Assembly (NCBI RefSeq): GCF_018130695.1
Contig: NZ_JAFCJX010000012.1
Span: forward strand, 124,001 to 188,000
Direction: 5' to 3'
Length of the DNA stretch: 64,000 nt
DNA from: Bradyrhizobium jicamae
GTDB lineage: Bacteria > Pseudomonadota > Alphaproteobacteria > Rhizobiales > Xanthobacteraceae
Below the pieces are notes generated by a model. That model was given only the letters and a program-made list of their open reading frames with translations. It ran no database searches and was not told where the DNA came from. This document shows positions 24,873-34,147 of the stretch, in pieces. The position numbers and the translations under genes are program-made. Numbering within the stretch: the first letter of the stretch is position 1; each line of letters begins with the position of its first letter.

Positions 24873-25907
24873 TCATGCGATCTTCATCGCTTGGGTGTTC
24901 TTTCGAACGACTGGGGCGATCCGGGTGCCAAGGCGCTCGATCACCGCTGCAACTTCGGGAAACGGCAGCGAGCCTACGTCGATTTGCGCCAAGAATCGGT
25001 CGATGCCGAGCACCTCGTGCGCAAACAGAAGGCGCTCGGTGATCTCGTCGGGCGATCCGACCATGAGCGCCATCCCCGCGGATGCGGCATCGTCGAACTG
25101 ATTGCGCGACATTGCCGGAACGCGGCCACCTGAAGCGTGATGCCAGTAATTCGAATAGTGAGGATAGAAGAGGTCACGCGCCGATTGCGACGTGGCGCCC
25201 ACATGTGTGTGGCCGGCAAGCGCGACGCGAAGACCCTTGGCGTCCCGGGGGGCCGACCTCCGGTAGAGATCCACGATTCCCTTGCGCGCGGCAATCGGGC
25301 CGCCCAGCGCCGCGAGCGTCATCGGGGCGCCGAGCGAACCGGCCCGCACCGCGCTTTGCATGCTGCCGCCGACCGCGATCCAGACGGGCAATTCGTTCTG
25401 ACAAGGCCTTGGTGCTATGTCGATGTTGTGGAGTTCGGGGCGGAACTCTCCCCGCCAGGTGATGCGCTCTGCGAGGCCGAGCTTACGCAGCAGCGAATAA
25501 TTCTCAACGAACAACTCATCATAGCTGTCGAGGTCGTAGCCAAACAGCGGAAACGGCTCGATGAATGCGCCTCGCCCGGCCATGATCTCGGCGCGCCCTT
25601 GCGACACGAGGTCAAGCGTGGCGAAGTCCTCGAAGACGCGCACGGGGTCCGAGGCGGCGAGAACCGTAGCTGCACTGGTCAGTCGGATGCGTTTGGTCTG
25701 AGCGGCAATCGCGGACAGGACGACGGCCGGCGTAGAGATTGCGAAGTCGAGCCGGTGATGTTCGCCGAGGCCGAACGCATCCAGCCCGACCTCCTCGGCC
25801 AAACGCGCCGCCGCCATGATCTCGTTGATCCGTTGCATTGCCGACGGCCGATGCCCCGTTGTCGGGTGCGGCACGAGATCGCCGAATGTGTATAGACCGA
25901 TTTCCAT
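24873..25907 (-). CDS. LLM-class (luciferase-like) flavin oxidoreductase
   Basis: The 344-residue TIM-barrel protein has ARLAEEVGLDAFGLGEHHR, the TSAATVLAASDPVRV strand and RAEIMAGRG, all typical of bacterial luciferase-like monooxygenases. Such enzymes use reduced flavin from a partner reductase; the WrbA-like neighbour could serve but this is speculative. The substrate is unknown. It is divergent from a LysR gene across about 100 bases, so that regulator probably controls it. Confidence 0.83.
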   Translation of the reverse strand: MEIGLYTFGDLVPHPTTGHRPSAMQRINEIMAAARLAEEVGLDAFGLGEHHRLDFAISTPAVVLSAIAAQTKRIRLTSAATVLAASDPVRVFEDFATLDLVSQGRAEIMAGRGAFIEPFPLFGYDLDSYDELFVENYSLLRKLGLAERITWRGEFRPELHNIDIAPRPCQNELPVWIAVGGSMQSAVRAGSLGAPMTLAALGGPIAARKGIVDLYRRSAPRDAKGLRVALAGHTHVGATSQSARDLFYPHYSNYWHHASGGRVPAMSRNQFDDAASAGMALMVGSPDEITERLLFAHEVLGIDRFLAQIDVGSLPFPEVAAVIERLGTRIAPVVRKNTQAMKIA

Positions 25908-26010
25908 TCCTGTCCTCGTTTACGGCTGAAGATGACGGCGGCGGGTATGAACGCCAAGTCGCCAGACGGCGAACCTTGCGTTCGGCCAGGCCGAACGGTA
26001 TTGATCGATC

Positions 26011-27066
26011 ATGCCGACCATGCCCCGTTTGTCCGGACTCGATCTTGTCGCCATCCGCTCGTTTCTCGCCGTCGTCGAGGCAGGGGGAATTTCGGCGGCC
26101 GCCCGCAGGTTGGGCCTCGCCAAGTCGGTCATCAGCGAGCGCATAACCGGGCTGGAGAAGAGCCTTGGTGTCACGCTGTTCAATCGGGGGCAGAACTTGG
26201 CGTTGACAGAACGCGGGGGGCGTCTCGCCGAAGGCATGAAGGACGTCATCGAAAACCTGGATGTTGTGGTTCACGACGCGACGAGGGATCGCGCAGAATT
26301 TGGCGGGCGGATCAGGATCACCACGTCGGCGGGCCTGGGCGTCCGTTATCTCGGTTCGATCATCACGGCCTTTCTGGCCGAGCATCCCAATGTCGAGGCC
26401 GAGATCACCTACGACGACCGCTTCGTGGACATTGCGGGTGAGAACTACGACCTCGCCCTGCGGATCGGCTATCTGCAGAACAGCGATCTCGTCGGACGGC
26501 GTCTCTGCTCAATTCGCCGCCTGCTTTGTGCAAGCCCGCTCTACATCGAGAAATTTGGTGTCCCCCGAAGCGTGGAGGATCTGAGGAATCACCGGGGCGT
26601 AGGATACACCCTGTTGCAGAGTTCGGCGCAATGGCAGTTCCGGACCGAAGATGGCAAAGCAGTTCGCTCGAAACCGCCTCGGCTGGTCTTCTTGGCCAAC
26701 AACGGCGAGGCGATACGCGACGCCTTGCTCGCGGGACTGGGAATATCGAATCTGCCGAGCTTCTTTGTGGCCGACGACATTAGAGCCGGGAGAGTCGCCA
26801 TGCTGGATCTGGGCTTCGAGATTGCTCCTGTCGAGCTCTGGACGCTTCACTCACGCCGACGAGAACCGCGTCCGTTGGCCGTCGCCTTGACCTCATGGCT
26901 TGCATCGCGATTAAGCAATCCCCCGTTCTGGGAGAACGGTTTACGTAGGCTTTCCGCGACAATAGCGCCGCCGCGTTCGGAGTTGCCTGACACGAGTTTG
27001 CGAGCCCTTAGCGCCGCCAAGAGAGCACGAGTGCGGCGCCGGTCAACTGATCGAGCGACCAAATAG
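26011..27066 (+). CDS. LysR-family regulator
   Basis: The 351-residue protein has the N-terminal winged HTH (FLAVVEAGGISAAARRLGLA, then KSVISERITGLEKSLGV) and a substrate-binding domain. It is about 40 residues longer than usual, the excess being a basic C-terminal tail (RALSAAKRARVRRRSTDR) that may be a read-through into non-native sequence. Divergent from the luciferase-like gene, which is its probable target. Confidence 0.85.
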   Translation: MPTMPRLSGLDLVAIRSFLAVVEAGGISAAARRLGLAKSVISERITGLEKSLGVTLFNRGQNLALTERGGRLAEGMKDVIENLDVVVHDATRDRAEFGGRIRITTSAGLGVRYLGSIITAFLAEHPNVEAEITYDDRFVDIAGENYDLALRIGYLQNSDLVGRRLCSIRRLLCASPLYIEKFGVPRSVEDLRNHRGVGYTLLQSSAQWQFRTEDGKAVRSKPPRLVFLANNGEAIRDALLAGLGISNLPSFFVADDIRAGRVAMLDLGFEIAPVELWTLHSRRREPRPLAVALTSWLASRLSNPPFWENGLRRLSATIAPPRSELPDTSLRALSAAKRARVRRRSTDRATK

Positions 27067-27177
27067 CGGTGACGATCGGCCGCTGCGCCCGAGGGGCCGG
27101 ACCCGATTGAACGTTCCTCTTGCGGTCGAGGCGACGAAGGTCCTGGCGTCAAACCGATCCTCTTCTTGGTTTGGGCG

Positions 27178-28104
27178 TTATGCTTGGCCGCGACGCTTTT
27201 TCGATACCGAACCGCGGCAAAGCTCTTGGAGTTCGTGAAGAAATCTTACGGCCGCCGGCGCGAGAATTCCCCGTTTGCGCCGATAAACATAGAATTCTCT
27301 GTGCCAAAGCAAATCGGGGACATCCAGCTCGACGATTCTACTTCGACTTTCAGCCTGGAGTGTCACTCTGGGTTGCCACGAGATGAACTGTCCCGTGCCG
27401 ACCAATGCCCGAATTGCACCATTGGAGCGCGTTTCCACCGTGGCCTCTGGCGGAACGAGGCCGGCATCGCGAAAGCGTCGAACAAACTCCTGCATAGGCA
27501 GAATGGAGCGTGGCGGCAGCACCCAACGCGCTGTGGCGATATCGTGAAGGGTCAATCGCCCCTTTTTCGCCAACGCGTGTTCGGGATGTGCGAACGCGAC
27601 AAGGCTGTCGGTCAGCCCGTCGCGACGCAAAAAAGGGACCTCGCTTTCTTGCAAAAATCCAGCGATCGCGACGTCGATTTCTCGCCGCGCAAGCGCCTCG
27701 CTGAGCTGATCTTCGACAGCATCAAGCAACTGCACTCGAAGCGAAGGCCACTTGACCAACAAGCGGTTGATGACCTCAGGCACGATTGAGTTAGACATGC
27801 TCGCGACAGCGCCGATGCGCACAATCGACGAGCTATGTCCTCTTAGCGAGGCAACTTGTTCAAGCGCAGCCTTCGCATTGCTTACTATCTCTTCCGCATA
27901 CGGCAGCAGGGAGTCGGCCGCTGGAGTTGGAATAACTCCTGATGGATGCCGTTCGAAAAGAACAGTCCCCAGGCGATGTTCAAGCCGCTTGAGAGCGCGG
28001 GTGACGGCAGGTTGGGTCAGATCCATCGCAACAGCGGCTCTACCAATCGATCCATGCTTCGATATGGCGAGGAATGCGGCAAGCTGTTGCACTTCCAAGG
28101 TCAT
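27178..28104 (-). CDS. LysR-family regulator, probable regulator of the CYP199A operon
   Basis: The 308-residue protein has the LysR HTH (FLAISKHGSIGRAAVAMDL, TQPAVTRALKRLEHRLG) and the periplasmic-binding-like domain typical of the GbpR/PcaQ-like group. It is divergent from the CYP199A-type P450 gene across 235 bases, the classical LysR arrangement. The inducer would be a para-substituted benzoate or its product. Confidence 0.85.
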   Translation of the reverse strand: MTLEVQQLAAFLAISKHGSIGRAAVAMDLTQPAVTRALKRLEHRLGTVLFERHPSGVIPTPAADSLLPYAEEIVSNAKAALEQVASLRGHSSSIVRIGAVASMSNSIVPEVINRLLVKWPSLRVQLLDAVEDQLSEALARREIDVAIAGFLQESEVPFLRRDGLTDSLVAFAHPEHALAKKGRLTLHDIATARWVLPPRSILPMQEFVRRFRDAGLVPPEATVETRSNGAIRALVGTGQFISWQPRVTLQAESRSRIVELDVPDLLWHREFYVYRRKRGILAPAAVRFLHELQELCRGSVSKKRRGQA

Positions 28105-28339
28105 GCCGTTGTGTAATGTTTTTCAATGAATTCTGCAACTAGTCACGGCTCTGCCTCTCGCTTTAGCTTCCGAAGACGTGAGAGGAAGCGTTCGACGAGA
28201 GCAGGCGAAAGACCATACGAAACCATCATCACGCGCCGCTGGTAGCAGCGGCAAAAGCGCGTCGATGGTCGCTCTGTGTCGCGCCGACTTTGCAAAGTGC
28301 GCCACTTCGAAATTTTTGCCAGCGCATAGGAGCGAAACC

Positions 28340-29572
28340 ATGCCGCTACCTGCCGACAAGACCGACTGCGAGAACGAGCCCGTAAGGCGACAAGTGCCGA
28401 GCCTCGACGTTGATCCTTTCTCGGCCGACTATTTCGAGAACCCCCTAAGAGTCCATCACGAACTGCGCGAGGCCGGTCCGGTCGTTTGGCTTGGTCGCTA
28501 TCAGTGCTGGGCGGTTGCACGTTACACGGAAGTTCGATCGGTTCTGCATGATTGGCGGACCTTTTGCTCAAGCCGCGGTGTAGGCATTCAGGATTTCGCC
28601 AAGGAGGAGCCGTGGCGTCCAAGGAGCCCTGTGCTGGAAACCGATCCGCCGCAACATGATGGCGCTCGCGCTGTCCTCAACCGAGTTCTGTCACCCGCGG
28701 TCATCAAGCGCGTGAGGCAAGAGCTGAGCCTGGTGGCGGAACGCCGGATCGACGAACTTCTGCAACGGCGCAACATTGACGCGATCGCTGATCTTGCAGA
28801 AGCGTATCCGCTCTCCGTCTTTCCCGATCTGGTTGGCATGCCAAAGGAGGGGCGTGAGCATATCCTCCCTACAGCTTCGCTGAATTTCAATGCGTTCGGT
28901 CCGAACAACGAGCTGCGTCGTGCCGCATTCGCAACGGCCGCGCCGCACATGTCCTGGGTCATGGAATCGTGCAAATCGACAAATTTGGCGCCCGACGGCT
29001 TCGGGTCGCAAATTTATGCCGCGGCTGAGGCCGGCGAGATCACGACCGATGAGGCGGCGTTGCTGGTCCGAACGCTGTTCTTCGCCGGCGTCGATACGAC
29101 GGTCAATGCCATTGGAGCCGCCATCTACTGCTTGGCGAGCTTTCCGACGCAGTGGAAAAAATTGCATGCAGACCCATCGCTGGCCCGCAATGCCTTCGAG
29201 GAGGCTGTGCGCTATGAGAGCCCGGTCCAAACATTCTTCCGCACGACAACTCAATCGACGGAAATCACGGGAGCGCACCTCAACGAAGGTGAGAAGGTTC
29301 TCATGTTCCTTGGGGCCGCCAACCGTGATCCACGTCATTGGGAGCGTCCGGACGAGTTCGATATCGAACGGCGAGCAAGCGGCCATTTCGGCTTCGGAGG
29401 CGGAATACACATGTGTGTGGGCCAATTACTCGCCCGGCTCGAAGGCGAAGTCGTCCTAAGCGCGCTGGCGCGGCGCGTGAGCGCGATCTCCATAAATGGC
29501 CAGCCGAAGCGACGTCACAACAACACATTGCGTGGCCTGGCGACCCTTCCCGTCACGTTACACGCGGCCTAA
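28340..29572 (+). CDS. CYP199A-like cytochrome P450 (para-substituted benzoate monooxygenase)
   Basis: The 410-residue P450 closely follows CYP199A proteins from Rhodopseudomonas in remembered blocks: WRTFCSSRGVGIQDF, AIADLAEAYPLSVFPDLVG, NAFEEAVRYESPVQTFFRTT and HNNTLRGLATLP. The heme motif FGGGIHMCVG has Cys359, and the I-helix has the normal FAGVDTT. CYP199A2 oxidatively demethylates 4-methoxybenzoate and hydroxylates related para-substituted benzoates; the same reaction type is expected. AGGAG precedes the ATG at 28340. A [2Fe-2S] ferredoxin gene follows by 13 bases, as in the characterised system. It lies first in an operon continuing through the transporter and dioxygenase genes. Confidence 0.88.
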   Translation: MPLPADKTDCENEPVRRQVPSLDVDPFSADYFENPLRVHHELREAGPVVWLGRYQCWAVARYTEVRSVLHDWRTFCSSRGVGIQDFAKEEPWRPRSPVLETDPPQHDGARAVLNRVLSPAVIKRVRQELSLVAERRIDELLQRRNIDAIADLAEAYPLSVFPDLVGMPKEGREHILPTASLNFNAFGPNNELRRAAFATAAPHMSWVMESCKSTNLAPDGFGSQIYAAAEAGEITTDEAALLVRTLFFAGVDTTVNAIGAAIYCLASFPTQWKKLHADPSLARNAFEEAVRYESPVQTFFRTTTQSTEITGAHLNEGEKVLMFLGAANRDPRHWERPDEFDIERRASGHFGFGGGIHMCVGQLLARLEGEVVLSALARRVSAISINGQPKRRHNNTLRGLATLPVTLHAA

Positions 29573-29585
29573 CCGAGGAGCGGAA

Positions 29586-29909
29586 ATGCCGAGGATCGTT
29601 TACGTTCAACCCGATGGTGCTCGCGACGAGTGCGATGTTGAAGCGGGCATCAATCTCATGCAGGCAGCTGCGGTTCACGCGATCGAAGGCATCGTTGGAG
29701 AATGCGGAGGCAATTGCATGTGCGCAACCTGCCACGTCTACGTGGATCCCCACCAGATTGACCTGCTCCCTGCCAGGTCAGAAGCAGAAGACGCATTGCT
29801 CGACGGAGTGGCCGCCGAGCGACGAGCCAATAGCAGGCTTGCCTGTCAAATCAATATGCAGCCCGCGCTCGACGGCCTCATCGTGCGGTTGCCGGATCGT
29901 CAGATTTGA
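29586..29909 (+). CDS. [2Fe-2S] ferredoxin, palustrisredoxin/putidaredoxin type
   Basis: The 107-residue ferredoxin has the cluster ligands in GECGGNCMCATCHVYV and a fourth Cys in RLACQI, the adrenodoxin/putidaredoxin pattern. It should deliver electrons to the P450 13 bases upstream. GAGGAGCGGAA precedes the ATG. The matching reductase is not adjacent; the flavoprotein at 34706 has its own ferredoxin domain and is only a possible partner. Confidence 0.9.
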   Translation: MPRIVYVQPDGARDECDVEAGINLMQAAAVHAIEGIVGECGGNCMCATCHVYVDPHQIDLLPARSEAEDALLDGVAAERRANSRLACQINMQPALDGLIVRLPDRQI

Positions 29910-29975
29910 CGTGGATGGGGACGAACTCTGCCCACTCACGAAGGTCTTCGTGCTTAAAAAATAAAGGAGGGAATC

Positions 29976-31394
29976 GTGGAAACGCACGCAGTCGCCCTGG
30001 ACATCGACTCCCGTAACATGACGTCGTTTCAAATCGGAATTGTCGCGATCTGTGTGTTCATCAGCTCGCTTGACGGGTTCGACGTGCTTTCTCTCGCCTT
30101 CACGGCGCCGACAATTGCTCGCGAGTGGGGGCTTGCGCCTGCGTCTCTTGGAGGGTTGTTCAGTGCGTCCCTTGCAGGCATGGCTATCGGCTCGATCGTG
30201 CTTGGTCCCATAGCCGATCGCATCGGGCGACGTGTGAATGCGCAGCTTTGCTTGGTCCTCATGAGTGCGGGCATGTTGCTGTCGTCCGTCGCGGGGGAGA
30301 CGACTCAAATGCTCGTCTTTCGCCTGCTGACGGGATTTGGCATCGGCGGCATGGTGCCGACGATCAACACAATCGTTGCTGAGTACGCATCGGCACAAAG
30401 ACGGGACTTTTGCATCGGGGCGACGACTATCGGGTATTCGGCCGGCGCGACGATTGGCGGCTTATTGGCGATACCCCTGATATCGCATTTTGGCTGGCGT
30501 TCCGTATTCTTGCTGGGCGGGCTACTGTCGCTCGTCGCGCTGGCAGCTGTGACCGCAATGATGCCTGAATCGCTGCAGTTCATTCTTGCGCGTCGGCCGC
30601 CTGAGGCAATTATCCGTATGAACAAGATCCTCGCGCGCTTGGGAAAGTCGCCTTTGACGAGCCTTCCCGTTGCCTCAGAGCGTAGTCGATCTCGTAACCC
30701 AATCGCTGCTGTTGTGGGTCCGGACTTCAGAAAGACAACAGCGCTCACCTGCTCGTGCTTCTTTTTCGCAATGATGACATTCTACTTTCTCTTGAGCTGG
30801 TTTCCCAAGGCGTTGGTGGACCTCGGCCTTAGCATTCAAGGCGGTGTTAGCGGGGCCGTCATCATGAACATGGCGGGTATTGCGGGAGGTCTTTTCCTTG
30901 GTTGGGCGACCGCTTGGTGCGGCCTGCGCACGCTCGCCATAGCCTATTGGTGCGGCCTGCGCGCGCTGGCTACAACCTACATGGTCCTAACGTTCGCCAG
31001 CTGCTGTGTGTTTGGATTGATTCCTGTTTCGGGATGGATGATGTTCCTGGAGGCCTTTGCGATCGGCTTTTTTGCAAATGGAACTATCGTCGGCTTGTTC
31101 GCTGTTCTTCCGACAATTTATCCGGCGGGTGTTCGCGGGACCGGAGCGGGCCTTGCAATGGGATGCGGTCGAATTGGCGCGGCGGTCGGCCCTTTCGCGG
31201 CGGGGCTGCTGTTGGCTGGCGGTTGGTCCTACGAATCTTGCTTTTGCGTAATGGCTCTTCCGATGCTACTCGCTGGTGTTTTCTTCCTGGCAATTGCCAA
31301 GCAGCCCCAGTTGGTCTCTTCCGGTCAGGGAATTGGAGATGGCAGCGCAGCCGCTTGGCAGCGCACAGGGAATGCACACGAAGCTCAAGCATGA
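29976..31394 (+). CDS. MFS aromatic acid:H+ symporter, with internal duplication
   Basis: The 472-residue transporter has about 12 hydrophobic segments and the aromatic-acid family motifs: LDGFDVLSLAFTAP in the first helix and GPIADRIGRR in the loop 2-3. These carry benzoate-type acids with protons, which suits the P450 operon. The GTG at 29976 follows AAAGGAGGG. An 11-residue tandem duplication (WCGLRTLAIAY, then WCGLRALATTY) lies in the second half near helix 8-9. The usual proteins have one such unit, so the insert may affect helix packing. Confidence 0.87.
   Translation: METHAVALDIDSRNMTSFQIGIVAICVFISSLDGFDVLSLAFTAPTIAREWGLAPASLGGLFSASLAGMAIGSIVLGPIADRIGRRVNAQLCLVLMSAGMLLSSVAGETTQMLVFRLLTGFGIGGMVPTINTIVAEYASAQRRDFCIGATTIGYSAGATIGGLLAIPLISHFGWRSVFLLGGLLSLVALAAVTAMMPESLQFILARRPPEAIIRMNKILARLGKSPLTSLPVASERSRSRNPIAAVVGPDFRKTTALTCSCFFFAMMTFYFLLSWFPKALVDLGLSIQGGVSGAVIMNMAGIAGGLFLGWATAWCGLRTLAIAYWCGLRALATTYMVLTFASCCVFGLIPVSGWMMFLEAFAIGFFANGTIVGLFAVLPTIYPAGVRGTGAGLAMGCGRIGAAVGPFAAGLLLAGGWSYESCFCVMALPMLLAGVFFLAIAKQPQLVSSGQGIGDGSAAAWQRTGNAHEAQA
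30915..30980 (+). repeat. 33-base tandem duplication inside the MFS gene
   Basis: Two adjacent 33-base units start with the identical 15 bases TGGTGCGGCCTGCGC and then differ at several positions. They are in frame, so the reading frame is kept. The divergence suggests either an old duplication or recombination with a related gene. Confidence 0.75.
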
Positions 31395-31454
31395 ATAGAG
31401 CGCCTAGAGATTCAGGCAAGGGCCGTCTTTGCAAAGACAAATGAGGAGTGCGTC

Positions 31455-32348
31455 ATGTTCATCGAACGACATGAGGACCTTACGCCAGCAGTGCTTGCCG
31501 TGATGGAGCGCACGACAAATCCCCGCCTGCGGGAAATCATGGTCGCGCTCGTCAGGCATCTGCACGATTTCGTGCGCGACGTCCGTTTGACCGAAGCAGA
31601 ATTCCACGAGGCAACCGCCGTCCTCAACGAAATGGGAAAATTGACATCCGATACCCACAACGAAATGGTGCTGATGGCCGGCTCGCTCGGCGTTTCCTCG
31701 CTCATCTGCTTGCTGAACAACGGGAATGGCGGCAACACGGAAACAGCGCAGTCGCTCCTCGGCCCATTCTGGCGGCTAAATTCTCCGCGTGTCGAAAACG
31801 GGGGATCGATTGTTCGATCGGATACTTCCGGGCATCCGCTATTTGTGACTGCGCAGGTCGTCGATCGCAAAGCGCAACCGGTCGCGGGGGCTGAGGTGGA
31901 CGTCTGGCACGCTTCCCCGGTCGGTCTTTATGAGAACCAGGATCCCGAGCAGGAGGACATGAACCTGCGCGGCAAATTCACGACCGACCATGACGGCCGA
32001 TTCTGGTTCCGCTCGGTCAAAATGACCGGTTATCCAATTCCGACTGATGGTGTGGTCGGACGCCTGCTGAAGGTGCAGAACCGGCATCCCTACCGGCCGG
32101 CTCATCTTCATGCCTTGATTTTCAAACGAGGTTTCAAGGTCCTGACCTCGCAAGTTTACGATCCGAATGACCCGAATATCCACGATGATGCGCAGTTTGG
32201 TGTTACGCGCGCACTCATAGGCAATTTCGTTCGCCATGAAGAGCCGCACCCGACCGACTCGCGTGCGAGTACTCCGTGGTTCTCGCTGAACCATGTCTAT
32301 GTAATGGAGCCCGGAGAAGCCGTTCTTCCGAGGGCGCCGATCAGCTGA
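31455..32348 (+). CDS. Intradiol ring-cleavage dioxygenase (hydroxyquinol/catechol 1,2-dioxygenase type)
   Basis: The 297-residue enzyme has the N-terminal dioxygenase helical domain (LVRHLHDFVRDVRLTEAEF) and the Fe(III) core. Ligands are the Tyr in GLYENQ, the Tyr in HPYRPAH, and the two His in RPAHLHALI. Length and the helical linker fit hydroxyquinol or catechol 1,2-dioxygenases rather than protocatechuate 3,4-dioxygenase. The family 'EGPF' reads LGPF here. It would cleave a catecholic product of the P450 branch to a muconate. It lies 60 bases after the transporter in the same direction. Confidence 0.85.
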   Translation: MFIERHEDLTPAVLAVMERTTNPRLREIMVALVRHLHDFVRDVRLTEAEFHEATAVLNEMGKLTSDTHNEMVLMAGSLGVSSLICLLNNGNGGNTETAQSLLGPFWRLNSPRVENGGSIVRSDTSGHPLFVTAQVVDRKAQPVAGAEVDVWHASPVGLYENQDPEQEDMNLRGKFTTDHDGRFWFRSVKMTGYPIPTDGVVGRLLKVQNRHPYRPAHLHALIFKRGFKVLTSQVYDPNDPNIHDDAQFGVTRALIGNFVRHEEPHPTDSRASTPWFSLNHVYVMEPGEAVLPRAPIS

Positions 32349-32384
32349 TGATGCACACGTGATCGTCTCAGGGGAGGAATTCCG

Positions 32385-33166
32385 ATGCTGACAGAAGAGC
32401 AACGTCACAACGCCGCCAGGGACTTGGTGCGATCGGAGCGCGAACGCAAGCCAATCCCTCAATTGAGTAAGACCTATCCGAACATCGAGATCGAAGATGC
32501 CTATCGGATACAGGATCTTTGGGCGGAGTCACGCGTTGCGGCCGGAGCCCGCGTTGTAGGCCATAAGATCGGCCTTACTTCGCGCGCCATGCAGCAGGCA
32601 TCGAAAATGACGGAGCCTGACTACGGGAGGATTCTGGACGATGCGATGTTCGGCGATGGCGCTAGGATTTCAGCCGACCTGTTCATCAGGCCGAGGCTCG
32701 AGGTTGAGCTTGCCTTCATCATGGCCGAAGATCTATCGGGACCGGCGTGCGGATATACGACGTTCTCCGTGCGACCGAGTTCATCGTGCCGGCTCTGGAG
32801 ATTATCGACTATCGCACCGAGGTCCCCCGAGCGATCGCAGATACGATAGCCGACAACGCCGCATTTGGTGCGATCGTCGTGGGTGGCCGTCCGATACGTG
32901 CCTTCGACGTTGACATCCGCTGGGTGGGGGCGACGTTGTCGCAGAACGGTGTGATCGAGGAGTCCGGGGTATCCGCAGCCATTATGGGGCATCCGGCAGC
33001 TGGCGTCGCGTGGCTCGCGAACAAGCTCCATGCCGTTGGCGCAAGACTCGAGAAGGGGCAGATCGTGCTGGCCGGGTCCTTCACCCGTCCCGTGGACATT
33101 CGGGCCGGCGATGTCATCCAGGCAGACTATGGGCCGTTGGGCTCTATCGGTGTTTCGTTTGTCTGA
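32385..33166 (+). pseudogene. 2-oxopent-4-enoate hydratase / oxalocrotonate decarboxylase family gene with -1 frameshift
   Basis: The first frame (from ATG 32385) reads VVGHKIGLTSRAMQQ and EVELAFIMAEDLSGPACG and is then lost. The family sequence continues in another frame from about 32750 with IYDVLRATEFIVPALEIID, DNAAFGAIVVGG, GVAWLANKLH and the end GPLGSIGVSFV. A single base missing near 32751-32753 explains this; no slippery heptamer is present, so programmed shifting is unlikely. The intact enzyme (about 260 residues) acts after meta-cleavage, hydrating 2-oxopentenoate or decarboxylating 2-oxo-3-hexenedioate. Everything else in the gene is well conserved, so the mutation is recent or a sequencing error. 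Confidence 0.8.
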
Positions 33167-33217
33167 GGCTTCGTGACACGTCCAATCGTGTCATCTGCCA
33201 GCGTAGGCTTACTGCAA

Positions 33218-34147
33218 CTAAGCCGTCTCGATCCCCCCGCCAAGCAGGAATGCAATCCGGCTTCGCAGCCACTTGTTCGCAGGATGGTGGTGGAAGCGTT
33301 CATGCCAATGCTGGGTGATCTCGAAAGTGGGGAGAGGGATCGGAGACTCGATCACCTGCAAGGGAGCCATTCCCGCGAGGACCTTCGCCATGCTTCGCGG
33401 GAGAACCACCAGAAGATCACTCTCCGCGACCAGGGTCCAAAGCCCCATGAAGTGGCTAACCTTAACTCTAATGGCGCGTTGAGCGCCTTGTTGCTCGTAT
33501 GCAGTATTGATGGCGGCTTCCATCGCTGCGTGTCCACTGCCCGTCGGAACATAAGCGATAAATTCAGCCTGTAGGAAGCGGTCCGGGGTTGGCGCATCCG
33601 CAATCGGATGCCCAATGCGGCATGCGCATGCGAAGCTCTCCGTAAAGAGCTTTTGCCGATGAAACGGCCCTTGGAATTCCTGGAAGTATCCCACTGCGAG
33701 ATCCACGTCGCCACTCTCCATGGCCGACTCCCTCATGCGGAACGGCGGCACTTGCTCGGTGTGAAGCCGAACGTGCGGAGCTTCCTGCGCCAATAGGCGA
33801 AATAACCGTGGCATCGTGAACATCTGGCCGACTTCGGTCATGAACAAGGTGAAGGTTCGGTCTGCGCGCTGGGGATCGAAACCTGGTTTGCATTCCAGAG
33901 TGCGATGAATTCGGGAGATGCTTTCCTGGATCGGGCGGGCGATCTCTTCTGCCAACGGAGTCGGGATCATGCCTTCGGAAGTTCGCACGAAGAGAGGATC
34001 GCCCAGGGCGTCTCGGAGCCGACCAAGTGCGTTGCTGACCGACGATTGAGTAAGCCCGAGAGTGGCTGCTGCAACCGTAATACTGCGTGTTTTGAGGATG
34101 ACGTCGAAAACCCTGAGCAGGTTCAGATCGATGCGATTTGAGTTCAT
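33218..34147 (-). CDS. LysR-family regulator (NodD/LinR-like)
   Basis: The 309-residue protein has the HTH of the NahR/NodD-like group (LLRVFDVILKTRSITVAAAT, then LTQSSVSNALGRLRD, RLRDALGDPLFVRT). Members respond to phenolics and flavonoids. I start at 34147 (MNSNRIDLNLL). It converges with the frameshifted hydratase and is divergent, over 558 bases, from the reductase gene at 34706, which it may control. Confidence 0.85.
   Translation of the reverse strand: MNSNRIDLNLLRVFDVILKTRSITVAAATLGLTQSSVSNALGRLRDALGDPLFVRTSEGMIPTPLAEEIARPIQESISRIHRTLECKPGFDPQRADRTFTLFMTEVGQMFTMPRLFRLLAQEAPHVRLHTEQVPPFRMRESAMESGDVDLAVGYFQEFQGPFHRQKLFTESFACACRIGHPIADAPTPDRFLQAEFIAYVPTGSGHAAMEAAINTAYEQQGAQRAIRVKVSHFMGLWTLVAESDLLVVLPRSMAKVLAGMAPLQVIESPIPLPTFEITQHWHERFHHHPANKWLRSRIAFLLGGGIETA

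Noticed and set aside
32747..33166. Independent small gene starting at GTG 32747
   Set aside because: Its sequence is the second half of the hydratase family continuing from the first frame, so it is a frameshift product and not a separate gene.
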